Shown piece by piece: positions 9,658 through 18,812 of a stretch of DNA of 64,000 bases. The stretch is from Methylomonas sp. LL1 (GTDB lineage: Bacteria; Pseudomonadota; Gammaproteobacteria; Methylococcales; Methylomonadaceae), in the NCBI RefSeq assembly GCF_015711015.1, contig NZ_CP064653.1, positions 4,402,001 to 4,466,000 of the forward strand, in the 5' to 3' direction. Position 1 is the first letter of the stretch. Each line of letters begins with the position of its first letter. Below the pieces are notes generated by a model. It was not told the DNA's origin. It saw only the letters and a program-made list of their open reading frames with translations, and made no database searches. The translations under genes were made by a program, and so were the position numbers.

Positions 9658-10189
9658 GAGTTAGCTCCTGAGTTTTGGGGTTGTTCCGGCCGAGAAAGCT
9701 TAGGTTAGAACAAATGAAGCTGTCAGTATGGAGAAGGATGAGTGGCAAAGTCAAAAACCGTGCGGTATTTGATGTGTTGTTGGCTAGAGGTTTTTAGAAC
9801 CGCAAGGCGGGCGGCAATCTTGGGGACGGGGTGGTTTGAGGATGATGAGGTTCAATCCTTGCGGTAATGAACGTGATTTTATGTGGTTATCGCGACGGAT
9901 AGCGTAGGAATTGGCTCTTGCGTCGGAGGGCAGGTATCTTCGACAACCGGTCATGGTTTTCACCCTTTCGGCCAACCGTAAGCTGTTCAAATTCATTCCC
10001 GGCGAATTTGTGCTTGGTCAAAGAGAAAGTATCTAAAGAAGGTCACTCGAATGCCCGCAAAGTACTGGCGGTTTTGTGGTGGGGGACTGTAGGGTTTTCC
10101 TTTCCCTACAGGCCGGTGGTTATTTTTCAATCGTCCCTAAAGCTAGGCCAATCCCGAGCCAAACTCCCGGGTAATGATTTCTTTATGTT
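9658..10189. other. Gene-free interval
   Basis: No gene is supported. Open frames on both strands lack domains and ribosome sites. An 8-bp stem (CTGTAGGG 10087-10094 with CCCTACAG 10104-10111, loop of 9) lies near the 3' end of the PEP-CTERM-like gene and could form a hairpin in the DNA or RNA. The promoter of corA must lie near 9680-9780. Confidence 0.4.
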
Positions 10190-10873
10190 CTAGCAAGAAA
10201 TCTCTGTGCCTAGACGATTTCTGCGCAGCAACGTGAATAAGCCAAAAGCGGAACCAATCAACCATCCAGCGCCAGGAACGGGTACGGTCGTAATAGCGCT
10301 TACTTGAATGGGGCTTGTGGTAGCAATCAGTGAGCCGGTTCCAAAGCCGAGAGAATTTGCCAGTCCAGCCGCGGAAAAGTAAACACTCTCATTACCTAAC
10401 GGGTTAAATAATGAGCCAAAGCCGCTTAACTGTAAAGTGGTAAAGCCTAGTGTGTCGGCGTCAAAGGCAAAGTTTTCTAGTTTTGCAGTCAACAAGTCTC
10501 CACTTATATATACGCCTGGTAGATTTGCAAAGGGATAAGGTATTTCTCCTGAAATTGATAAAGTGCCTGTATTGGCTTTGTAAGAGCCGTCAGCCGAAAA
10601 AAGCGCCGTTAAAATAAATGTAGCGGGATGAGCGGCAGTAGATGTAACACTAGTAGAGCCGTTATTGAAGGTTATGGGCGAGTCGGCATTGGTTGCGGCG
10701 AATAAATAATTGTCACTACCGATGTTAAATAGGTTGATTTGCGCGTCGTTGGTGAAATTGGGGTTCCCGGAATCAGGGATGCCGGGTAAGCTAATCGTTG
10801 AGGCGTTGCTCAATGGCGAATAAGAAATCAGTAATGCCACTGCGCATGCTGCAAATTTTTTGAATATAATCAT
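10190..10873 (-). CDS. PEP-CTERM-like exported protein
   Basis: 227 residues. A signal peptide (MIIFKKFAACAVALLIS...NAS) opens the protein. The C-terminus has the sorting-signal layout: VPVPGAGWL, a short hydrophobic helix (IGSAFGLFTLL) and a basic RRNR cluster. Such proteins are processed by an exosortase-type system and tied to exopolysaccharide production. The middle is a Gly/Ser/Thr/Asn-rich beta-type domain I do not recognise. ATG 10873 was chosen because AAGGTGG lies 5 bases upstream. No exosortase gene is in the window. Confidence 0.75.
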   Translation of the reverse strand: MIIFKKFAACAVALLISYSPLSNASTISLPGIPDSGNPNFTNDAQINLFNIGSDNYLFAATNADSPITFNNGSTSVTSTAAHPATFILTALFSADGSYKANTGTLSISGEIPYPFANLPGVYISGDLLTAKLENFAFDADTLGFTTLQLSGFGSLFNPLGNESVYFSAAGLANSLGFGTGSLIATTSPIQVSAITTVPVPGAGWLIGSAFGLFTLLRRNRLGTEISC

Positions 10874-11137
10874 AATTACCACCTTAGTTAGTTGAACAAA
10901 AAGCTCCCTCTACCGGCAGGGTAGCCGTGCTTAAATTTTAATCATTTAAAATCAATATGATGATAATTTCTATTTCATGGTTTATTAATTAAATCCTAAA
11001 ATGCGAAACGGCCGCATATTTAACCAGTTGATAGGCATATAGATTATAAGGATCAAGCTAACTTTAAGCATGAATGCCCTGCCTCTCCCGGATAAAACTA
11101 TATATCAATTATCAACCTGCATGTAAGATAAGGTGAC

Positions 11138-11179
11138 TTTTAATTCAATTTTAATTCAATTTTAATTCAATTTTAATTC
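11138..11179. repeat. 11-bp tandem repeat, about 3.8 copies
   Basis: The unit TTTTAATTCAA is repeated exactly three times (11138, 11149, 11160) and followed by nine further bases of the unit. An 11-bp period is close to one helical turn, so a bent or protein-binding tract is possible. It lies about 265 bases upstream of the PEP-CTERM-like gene. Confidence 0.9.
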
Positions 11180-11759
11180 GCGGTTTGTTTTTGTTGGTAT
11201 TTAGTTTGCTAATCTTTATATTGTTGGCTGTTTTTGGTGTGGTTTTTAACTAAAATTAATTAATCAATATTGAATAACGTGTATTTATTTTGGATTGATG
11301 TTAATGTGGTCGGTTTGAATGTGCTAGACAAGATTAAGACAGTCGATTTCGACTTAAGCTGTCCATAAATTACTCAATCACTTCTGCAAGGGAATGGAAG
11401 TTATGCCATGCTGGTAGTCGAAAGGCGAGGCAGAAGGATATAACGAGCCCGGCGGCCTTGTAGGCGTGCTTTCTCGTAGCGTGTGTGGCGCGGGGTTCAC
11501 CTTCGGCAAGCGCCAAATCGATGGGACACAAGGGCTTAGGCGCACTGGTTTAAGCGGTTCCTGTTTCAAGGTAATGGTCGAACACCGGCTACAAATGACA
11601 GTTGTCGACGCAAAGCGAAAGGCATGAAGCAGTTTCGGATTCATGAAGGCGCAAATTAACAGGAATAAAAAAGACGTAGTTTGCATTCTAGGTGTTCGGT
11701 TTGAAGCTATCGTATGTCATAAAAATTACTGTGAAAGTAAAAAACGGGAGGGTGCGGTT

Positions 11760-11826
11760 GCTTGTTGGACGGGCGTCGGCGGCAAGGATGCGGCTCGACG
11801 CCTCTCACGGCTCGTGTCCAGCAAGC
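11760..11826. repeat. Nested inverted repeat
   Basis: An outer 11-bp stem (GCTTGTTGGAC 11760-11770 with GTCCAGCAAGC 11816-11826, one G-T pair) encloses a 7-bp stem (GGCGTCG 11772-11778 with CGACGCC 11796-11802). It could be a structured RNA, a terminator variant or the end of a lost mobile element. No T-run follows. Confidence 0.55.
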
Positions 11827-11937
11827 AAGCGTGACCCTGGGACGCTCTCTTTCATGGACTAGGGTGATCTGAGTTTTCATGAGCGTTAGGCTGGGGAATA
11901 CTCAATGGCCTTTTGACATCAAGGTTTTTCAAGCAAT

Positions 11938-13023
11938 GTGCTGAATAAATTCGAAAATAATCCATTCAATATAGCCCAGTGGTCGCCTTCTCAAGGCAGG
12001 TTGGCCACCTTACTCCAGCAAATCGAGAAGCCTATGGGGAAAACCATGCGATCCAAACATCACACCACTTATGCCGCCATCCCTTTTCTAATCTTCGGTA
12101 TGATTCTGATAACGGCATTTTTTCTGAAGTATTTTCAGCCAAGGCTCCCGGAGGTGTTACAGCACTGGGCGGAGCATCTGTCGATTGCGTTGATAGTTGC
12201 GGTGGTCATCGGTTTGACCTATGAATATACCTCGCATTTATTTCGCGAGGAGATACTGAAAAATCTGCTGCACGATAGCCAGGAGCAGGTCTACCAAGCC
12301 TTGCAAGCCTATAGCGTGCTGACGCCGGTTGAAGTATTCCGTTTATTGAAGGAGATAGCCAGCCAGATTAACCAGACGCCGACGCTGATGTATCCGGCGC
12401 GGCCGGAAAGCAACGAATACACGTTCACCGAAAGCATGGATTTTTTCGACACGTTGGTCAATATGCGGCCCAAGGAAATCGTCAATATTCTCGGTACCTG
12501 GATAGAACCCAAAAGCCACAAGAACCTGAAATATTTGGCCAGCGATTTCATCGGCAAATACCAATTGACCGAAATCGCCGAGGAACTACGCCGGCAAGCG
12601 GAACCGATATTACAGATGGGCAATCTGACGGAGGATGATAGAGGTTGGGTGTTGAATTACGTTTGGGCCTATTCGCGTTGCGAGAAGCCCATGTATAAAA
12701 CTTTGGGAGATGTGATGCGCACCACTTCCGATCATGAAATCGAAAAGTGGATTTTGTTTCTGCCGGTGCAAATGCCGTCGCTTGAGCTTGCCAATATGGT
12801 CAACGATTATCTGGAGCGGGATACTTCCATCGCCGACGATAACTTGTTGTTGGTGATTCAAGCGGTTGCTTCCTTGCATCGCGCCGAAATGACCAATGGT
12901 GTAGCCTTGCTGAAGAAATTTCCGAACCGTTTCGGCCCTCATCATCAGGACGATGTAGAACGGATTTGGCGGAATTACGCATTGGAGCCCGAGGAGTTGA
13001 AAGGCATTTTTTTGCAGGCGTGA
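11938..13023 (+). CDS. Hypothetical membrane-anchored protein
   Basis: Up to 361 residues. Two adjacent membrane helices (AAIPFLIFGMILITAFFL and LSIALIVAVVIGLTY) lie near the N-terminus. About 270 helical soluble residues follow, rich in acidic and hydrophobic residues and without a recognised domain. The start is uncertain: GTG 11938 gives the longest form, but ATG 12046 has GGGGA 5 bases upstream and places the first helix about ten residues in. It stands alone between a long intergenic stretch and the convergent carotenoid operon. Confidence 0.65.
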   Translation: MLNKFENNPFNIAQWSPSQGRLATLLQQIEKPMGKTMRSKHHTTYAAIPFLIFGMILITAFFLKYFQPRLPEVLQHWAEHLSIALIVAVVIGLTYEYTSHLFREEILKNLLHDSQEQVYQALQAYSVLTPVEVFRLLKEIASQINQTPTLMYPARPESNEYTFTESMDFFDTLVNMRPKEIVNILGTWIEPKSHKNLKYLASDFIGKYQLTEIAEELRRQAEPILQMGNLTEDDRGWVLNYVWAYSRCEKPMYKTLGDVMRTTSDHEIEKWILFLPVQMPSLELANMVNDYLERDTSIADDNLLLVIQAVASLHRAEMTNGVALLKKFPNRFGPHHQDDVERIWRNYALEPEELKGIFLQA

Positions 13024-13134
13024 TTTTGGTCGAATTATCCTCAATCAACTCTCTTGGCATATTCCCTTTGCCTTCGCTCATCGTTGGCATGCATCAAAAT
13101 CGTGCTGGTGTAGTGATAACCAAAATGAATGTAA

Positions 13135-14634
13135 TCAAACAGCATTTAAGTCCGCCAAAATTTTATCCCCGACCAATTGTCCCGACAGCGTCACCATCGG
13201 CATGCCGCCGCCCGGATTGACACTGCCGCCGACAAAATACAAGTTCGAAAACCGGCTGCTACGTTGCGGCGCCTTGAAGCCGAGATTTTTAAACCGGTCC
13301 GCCACCACGCCGTAAATCGAACCCTGGTTGGAGTAATACTTGGCTTGAATGTCCAGCGGAGTCCAGTATTCCTCGGTGACGATGTGTTGCCTAAGATCGC
13401 TCAGCCCCATGCGTTCCAGCTTGATCAACACCCGCTCGCGCAGAGCCAGATAATCTTCCGGCGTCAGCGGTTTATCGGGATCGATGTGTGGGATGTGCGG
13501 CAGGATTTTGATGATCTCGCAACCTGCCGGTGCCTGTGCCGGGTCGGTTTTGCACGGGGCGACCAGATAAATGGTTGGGTCGTCGGACAAGCGGTGGTGT
13601 TTGAATACCGCATCGAAGTGTTGTCGCGGATGGTCCGAATAAAAGAAGTTGTGGTGCGCTAGTTGCGGGTAAATACGGTTCACGCCCAAATGCAAGACCA
13701 GGCCCGAGCAACTCGGTTCGAAACGCTGCATTTTTTTCAGTTCGGCGGCAGAACTGTGCAGCAGCTTGTCCATGGCCGGAATCACTTCCATGTTCGACAC
13801 TACGATGTCGGCCGCCAATACCTCGCCATTCCGCAATACAACAGCGCTGGCGCGCGAAGCTTGGGTTTGAATTTCCACGACTTCGGCGTCCACGCGGATT
13901 TTTACGCCCAATTCCAAGGCCAGTTTTTCCATGGCCAGCGCCATGCCGTACATGCCGCCCTTGACGTACCATAGCCCATATTGGTATTGAATATACGGTA
14001 ACAGATTCATCAGCGCCGGCGCGTCGTAAGGCGAGGAGCCGACGTATTTGATGAAGTAATTCAGGATGTCGACCAGCTTGGGATCGGAAATAAAGCGGCG
14101 TACGCCTTGGTCCATCGAACGGAATACATCAAAATTCAGGCTGCGCAGCGGGCCGTAAAATTTGATTAATTCCCAAAAGGTATCCAGGCCCTTGGCGAAA
14201 TAGCCGGCTTCGGTTTCGCTGCCGAGTTTTCGCGAATACGCCATGAAGCGTTCAAATTCAGCTGCGGCATTGGCTCCCAGTTTGTCCAGTTCCCGGCGTT
14301 GCTTATCGGCGTTCTCGCACAGGTCGATCACCGTGCCGTCCTCGAAGAAGTTGCGCCAATGCGGCTCGACTTTTTCGATGCCGACATAATCGGCCATGTT
14401 TTTGCCGACCCGAGTAAACAAGGTCTCAAAGACATGCGGCATGGTCAGGATCGACGGCCCCAGATCGAAGGTAAAGCCGTCCTGGGTCAGGATGTTGAGC
14501 TTGCCGCCGACCTTGTCGTTTTTTTCCAGCAGTTCGACCTGAAAGCCTTCGGCAGCCAGCGAAATGGCGGCCGACAGTCCGCCCAGACCCGCGCCGATCA
14601 CGACGACTGTTTGGTTGTTATTATTTTGCTTCAT
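13135..14634 (-). CDS. crtNb: CrtN-like carotenoid oxidase (C30 pathway)
   Basis: 499 residues of the CrtI/CrtN FAD-dependent family: the N-terminal dinucleotide motif VVIGAGLGGLSAA and E-K-N-D-K-VGGK follow the expected order, and the C-terminal FAD motif reads GGSVNPGGGMPMV. The PGGGMP variant resembles CrtP/CrtNb oxidases that turn terminal methyl groups of C30 carotenes into aldehydes, rather than desaturases; this split is inferred. It is the third gene of the operon. ATG 14634 shares one base with the stop of the aldehyde dehydrogenase gene and has GGGA 7 bases upstream; an in-frame ATG at 14652 lacks a ribosome site. Confidence 0.8.
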   Translation of the reverse strand: MKQNNNNQTVVVIGAGLGGLSAAISLAAEGFQVELLEKNDKVGGKLNILTQDGFTFDLGPSILTMPHVFETLFTRVGKNMADYVGIEKVEPHWRNFFEDGTVIDLCENADKQRRELDKLGANAAAEFERFMAYSRKLGSETEAGYFAKGLDTFWELIKFYGPLRSLNFDVFRSMDQGVRRFISDPKLVDILNYFIKYVGSSPYDAPALMNLLPYIQYQYGLWYVKGGMYGMALAMEKLALELGVKIRVDAEVVEIQTQASRASAVVLRNGEVLAADIVVSNMEVIPAMDKLLHSSAAELKKMQRFEPSCSGLVLHLGVNRIYPQLAHHNFFYSDHPRQHFDAVFKHHRLSDDPTIYLVAPCKTDPAQAPAGCEIIKILPHIPHIDPDKPLTPEDYLALRERVLIKLERMGLSDLRQHIVTEEYWTPLDIQAKYYSNQGSIYGVVADRFKNLGFKAPQRSSRFSNLYFVGGSVNPGGGMPMVTLSGQLVGDKILADLNAV

Positions 14635-16220
14635 CAGTAATCCCGTTTCCATGACAACAATATTTTTAAGTTTTGCCAGCGTTGAGTTAGATCGAAAGCC
14701 GAATATTCCTTGAAGGCTTCCAGTGCCGGCCAGTTGCGTTTGATACGCTGAAACAGCGAGCCGCCGCCGTAGACAAAATCGATGAAACCCTTGAACTGTT
14801 TATAGCTAGTATCCGAATAAGGGAACCAATTCGGTTCCTTCGCCAGACTACTGCGGCTGGTTAAACCGGATACCGGATAAGTAAAGTTACGCAAGCCCTC
14901 GGCGCCGTGATAACGGCCGAAACCGCTTTTTTTGACACCGCCGAATGGCAGTCCTGCGTGACCAATGTTTTTTAGCACATCGTTAATCACCCAGTTACCG
15001 GTCTGCAATTGCGCGGCGATGCGTTCGGCCTTGGCTATGTCGCTGCTCCAGATGCTGGCGTTCAAGCCCAATTCGCTGTTGTTCGCTAGGCTTACCGCTT
15101 CGGTTTCATCGCTAAATCTCATCAGCGGCAGTAAGGGGCCGAAGGTTTCTTCGCGCATCACTCGCATGCCGTGATGAACATTCCATAACACCAGTGGGTT
15201 TACATAATTGCCATTGCGTTGCAACGGGCCGGAAGCTTGCGCGCCTTGGGCGATGGCGTCGTCGTAATGCGCTTGCACGATGTCGAACTGCTTTTGGCTC
15301 GTCATTGCCCCCAAATCGCCCCGCGAACCATGGCCGACTTGTAATTGTTTTAAGCCATCCAGCAGCATGGGTAAAAACTGGTCGAAGCAGTCATTTTGTA
15401 CATACAGGCGTTCGATTGAGACGCAGGCCTGGCCGCTGTTACTGAAAGCGCCATATAAAGCCGCATCGCGGGCGCGGGTTAGTTGGGCGTCGGCAAACAC
15501 CAACATCGGATCCTTGCCGCCTAGTTCCAGCATTACCGGGATAGGATGTTGCGCGGCGCGTTGCATCACGGCGCGGCCACTATTCAAGCCGCCGGTGAAA
15601 AATACCAGATCCGGGCCGGCGTCTATCAGTTTCTGGCCGACGCTGCCATCGCCCACTAGCCATTGCACCAGATTGGGCGGCAGCTCCAGACGCCGGCATA
15701 AATCGACGATCAATTGGCCGATCGGCAAGCTTAATTCGGATGGTTTCAAAATCACGGCATTGCCGGCATATAAAGCCGTCAGCAGTGGCGCCAGTGATAA
15801 TTGAAACGGGTAATTCCACGGGGAAATCACTGCCACGACGCCGTAGGGTCTTCGCTCAATTTTGGCGGTGGCACCGGGAAAGGCGAATGGCGAAGTGGCT
15901 ATGTCTTGCGTTCGCAAAATCGAGGTTGCGTGTTTCTCGTAATATGTTGCCAAATCCAAGATTGGGTAAATCTCGCCCAGCAAGGCTTCGGTCCGCACCT
16001 TGCCGGTGGTTTGGACGATGATGTCGCAAAGGTTGTCCAATTCCGACAGCAGCAGCGGCAGCAATTTAGCAAGGATTTTTACCCGGGATTCGGTCGGGAC
16101 ACGCGCCCAATTGTCGGCGGCGGTTCGGGCGGCCAGCATCTGCCGATGAATCGTGTCGCTGGTACTCACCACAAATTCGCCCAGCAGCCGGCCGTCGATA
16201 GGCGAAATGGCCCGCAGCAT
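14634..16220 (-). CDS. ald: Aldehyde dehydrogenase of C30 carotenoid pathway
   Basis: About 528 residues of the NAD(P)-dependent aldehyde dehydrogenase superfamily: SPWNYPF, LKPSE, FTGGLNSGR, catalytic Glu in LELGGKDP and catalytic Cys in SGQACVS. The C-terminus carries an amphipathic extension that may associate with membrane. Between two CrtN-type genes it most likely oxidises apocarotenoid aldehydes to acids, as for the Methylomonas ald gene. The start is not certain: ATG 16220, GTG 16226 (AAGG 7 bases upstream) or TTG 16232 overlapping the upstream stop all keep the domain intact. Confidence 0.87.
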   Translation of the reverse strand: MLRAISPIDGRLLGEFVVSTSDTIHRQMLAARTAADNWARVPTESRVKILAKLLPLLLSELDNLCDIIVQTTGKVRTEALLGEIYPILDLATYYEKHATSILRTQDIATSPFAFPGATAKIERRPYGVVAVISPWNYPFQLSLAPLLTALYAGNAVILKPSELSLPIGQLIVDLCRRLELPPNLVQWLVGDGSVGQKLIDAGPDLVFFTGGLNSGRAVMQRAAQHPIPVMLELGGKDPMLVFADAQLTRARDAALYGAFSNSGQACVSIERLYVQNDCFDQFLPMLLDGLKQLQVGHGSRGDLGAMTSQKQFDIVQAHYDDAIAQGAQASGPLQRNGNYVNPLVLWNVHHGMRVMREETFGPLLPLMRFSDETEAVSLANNSELGLNASIWSSDIAKAERIAAQLQTGNWVINDVLKNIGHAGLPFGGVKKSGFGRYHGAEGLRNFTYPVSGLTSRSSLAKEPNWFPYSDTSYKQFKGFIDFVYGGGSLFQRIKRNWPALEAFKEYSAFDLTQRWQNLKILLSWKRDY

Positions 16221-16228
16221 ATTCACGC

Positions 16229-17764
16229 TCAAGCCTTGGCTTTTTTCAGCCAGGCAGTCGGATTGATCTGTTTAAACGGCACCCGGTGTTTTTTGGAAAT
16301 CAGATTGGATGAAATTCGCGCCGATTCGTAGATGGTCGGCAAGCCACTGCCGGGATGGGTGCCGCCGCCGACTAGGTAGCAATTGTCCAACTCTTCGAAG
16401 CGGTTATGCGGTCGCCAATACAGCATTTGGCTGAATTTATGCGACAGGCTGAAAGTGGCGCCCTTGTAAACATGTTCGTCGCTTTCCCAACTGCCGGGCG
16501 TAATGATTTTCTCGCATTCGATATGCTGGCGAATATCGGTCAAGCCCAGGCGGGTGCCCAGTGTATCCAAAACTTGTTCTCGGACCTCCTGGCAATGCGT
16601 TTGCCAGTCGATGCCGCTGTCGTTGTTGGGCATCGGTACCAGCACATATAGCGCCGATTTGCCGGCGGGCGCCAGGCTGGCGTCGCTTGCCGTCGCATTC
16701 TGCACGTAAAACGAAAAATCCTGGGTCAATGTCTTGTTGCGGAAGATGTTGCGGATATTGGTGGTGTAATCCTTGGCGAAGACGATGGTGTGGTGCGGCA
16801 AGTCGTAGACCGTGTCCAAGCCCAGATAGAGCATAAAGGTGGAGCAGGAATATTCGCGCTTCTCCAGCTTTTGCCGGTCGTATTTTTGTAAGGTGCCGGG
16901 TTCGACCAAGTGGGTCATCGCGTGGGCAAAATCGGCATTGATGATCACTTCGTCACCGCGTACGTGTTCGCCGTTTTGCAGTTTCACGCCTTTGACGCTG
17001 CCGTTTTCGACGATCAAGGATTCGATTTCGGCATTCAGGTGAATTTCGCCGCCGGATTCTTCAATCACTTTCGCCATCGCCGCCGCGATGCGGTTCAGGC
17101 CGCCGGCGACATGATAAATACCGTAATCGTGTTCCAGATAGGGCAGCATGGTAAACAGGGCAGGGCAGTCCCAGGGCGACATGCCCAAATATTTGGATTG
17201 AAAGCAAAACGCCAGCCGCATTTTTTCTTGATCGAAATATTGGCCCAGATTGTTGAACACGCTTTTCGGGAAGGCCAGCCAGGGCAGGGCTTTGATCAGG
17301 TCCAATGATAAAAATGAGGCCAGGTTGGAATAGTCGCGGGTGATGCAGGGATAGAGCCGATTGAAGCGGTTGCGCTCGTTGTCCATGAAACGGTCGTAGC
17401 CGCCGGTGCCTTCGTCGAACACCCGATTCAATTCGGCCCGCATGTTTTCCCGGTCTGAAAACACCGACAATTGGCGGTCGGCATAGACCAGACGATACAT
17501 CGGGCTGAGCGGCATGAATTCGAGGTAGTCTTCGCTACTCCGTCCGCACAATTCGAACATTTCGTCCAGCACGCCTTTCATCAACAAAAAGGTAGGGCCG
17601 GTATCGAAGCTAAAGCCGTTCATCCGGATCGCCCGATTACGGCCACCGACATCGGGGTGTTTGTCGAAAACCGATACCTTGAAGCCACGATGGCTCAGTA
17701 ACATTCCGGCGCATAACCCGCCAGGTCCGGCGCCGACGATGATGATGTGTTTTGAGCTAGCCAT
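16229..17764 (-). CDS. crtN: Diapophytoene desaturase-type CrtN
   Basis: 511 residues of the CrtI/CrtN family. It has the N-terminal FAD motif IIVGAGPGGLCAGML, the VGGR motif and the C-terminal GGGTHPGSGLPTIYESARI region typical of bacterial phytoene/diapophytoene desaturases. It should introduce the conjugated double bonds into the C30 precursor 4,4'-diapophytoene. ATG 17764 begins the FAD fold directly; the frame is open for 50 more codons upstream without homology. It is the first gene of the operon. No dehydrosqualene synthase (crtM) is nearby, so the precursor must come from genes elsewhere. Confidence 0.85.
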   Translation of the reverse strand: MASSKHIIIVGAGPGGLCAGMLLSHRGFKVSVFDKHPDVGGRNRAIRMNGFSFDTGPTFLLMKGVLDEMFELCGRSSEDYLEFMPLSPMYRLVYADRQLSVFSDRENMRAELNRVFDEGTGGYDRFMDNERNRFNRLYPCITRDYSNLASFLSLDLIKALPWLAFPKSVFNNLGQYFDQEKMRLAFCFQSKYLGMSPWDCPALFTMLPYLEHDYGIYHVAGGLNRIAAAMAKVIEESGGEIHLNAEIESLIVENGSVKGVKLQNGEHVRGDEVIINADFAHAMTHLVEPGTLQKYDRQKLEKREYSCSTFMLYLGLDTVYDLPHHTIVFAKDYTTNIRNIFRNKTLTQDFSFYVQNATASDASLAPAGKSALYVLVPMPNNDSGIDWQTHCQEVREQVLDTLGTRLGLTDIRQHIECEKIITPGSWESDEHVYKGATFSLSHKFSQMLYWRPHNRFEELDNCYLVGGGTHPGSGLPTIYESARISSNLISKKHRVPFKQINPTAWLKKAKA

Positions 17765-18005
17765 ACTGTTGATGTTCCGGTAATTTGCCAAGGCATTGAC
17801 TAAAAAATTCCTAATGTACCAGCAAAACCCGAAACCGCCATTTAATGTTTGATGCTCCGCCGAATTGATCGGATATCGATTGAAACATGTGGTCCGGCCA
17901 TGCGGCCTAGCCAACTCTCATTTGTCGGAATGATCTGGCTAAATTAAGCAATTGATGTGAAGATTGAGCCATTCAAAATTGCCTTAAGTTTTATTCGATT
18001 CAAAT

Positions 18006-18812
18006 ATGCCCGATATTTCAGAATACGGCCACAGCAGCAACTTAATCGGTGTGGCGACGCCGTGCATTGTTCACCATATTTTTAATGAAAATCCCAAGCC
18101 GTTGCATATAGCCGGTACCCGCGAAGCGGCGCCAGGCCTGTTCGATCAATTGGCCGAACAGACCACGGTCGAAGCTTGCGGCCGGATATTTCAGGACTAT
18201 ATGTGCGTGGTGTTCGGTTTCGAAACCGAGCAAAGGCTGCGCGACGACCCCCAAGGCAGGCGCCGCTATCGCAACAGCTATCTGAAATTGATTCAAGATT
18301 GGGGGCTGGATTCGAATAACGCCCAGGGCGCGGTTTTGAAGGGCTGGGTGGAAAGCCGCTTCGGCCTGTTTCCCAATTATCATAAACAACAGATCACCAG
18401 TTTCCTGAGCCGGGACTGGGTTATTTATATCGAAGAAAAGATGAACAGCCGTTATCACAATAATTGCATCTATATGCAATTGGATCTGCTGTACGAATAT
18501 TGCCAGTGGGTCATCGAACGCTTCCGAATTCCGGCGGCAACCCATAAAACCCTGTATCGGGGCGTCAATTCCCTGGATGATTGGGTGGTAAAGGAGCAGG
18601 ATAAAACCCATAAAATCGTCCGATTCAACAGCATAGTTTCGTTTACCGATGACCGCTGCATCGCCAGCGAGTTCGGCTCCTATATTCTGGAAGTGGAAGT
18701 GCCCATGGTTAAGCTGATATTTTTTAACGATTTGTTGCCGCATCATGCCTTGCATGGCGAGTCGGAGTATTTGGTAATCGGCGGCGATTATCGGGTCAAG
18801 GTGCAACGGTAA
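18006..18812 (+). CDS. draT: NAD(+)-dinitrogen-reductase ADP-ribosyltransferase
   Basis: 268 residues, the normal DraT length. It carries LYRGVNS and the conserved F-N-S-I-V-S-F-T-D-D segment of the family. DraT transfers ADP-ribose from NAD to an arginine of nitrogenase reductase (NifH) and so switches nitrogenase off when ammonium rises or light/energy falls. Its stop overlaps the start of draG by one base (TAATG), a coupled pair. It diverges from the carotenoid operon across 241 bases. nif genes are not in the window. Confidence 0.94.
   Translation: MPDISEYGHSSNLIGVATPCIVHHIFNENPKPLHIAGTREAAPGLFDQLAEQTTVEACGRIFQDYMCVVFGFETEQRLRDDPQGRRRYRNSYLKLIQDWGLDSNNAQGAVLKGWVESRFGLFPNYHKQQITSFLSRDWVIYIEEKMNSRYHNNCIYMQLDLLYEYCQWVIERFRIPAATHKTLYRGVNSLDDWVVKEQDKTHKIVRFNSIVSFTDDRCIASEFGSYILEVEVPMVKLIFFNDLLPHHALHGESEYLVIGGDYRVKVQR

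Larger units (their letters stand above)
10874..11937. other. 1-kb AT-rich gene-free interval
   Basis: The first half is strongly AT-rich and holds a short tandem repeat (11138-11179). The second half is GC-richer and contains a possible decayed sequence at 11378-11640 and a nested hairpin at 11760-11826. No frame has both a ribosome site and a recognisable domain. The promoter of the PEP-CTERM-like gene should lie in the AT-rich part. Confidence 0.45.

Noticed and set aside
11378-11640. Suspected group II intron or transposase fragment
   Set aside because: No intron domain V, no reverse-transcriptase motif and no transposase motif could be read in any frame.
17940-17960. Possible sigma-54 promoter before draT (TGGC...GCA)
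   Set aside because: The spacing between GG and GC is one base short of the consensus and the -12 element is incomplete.
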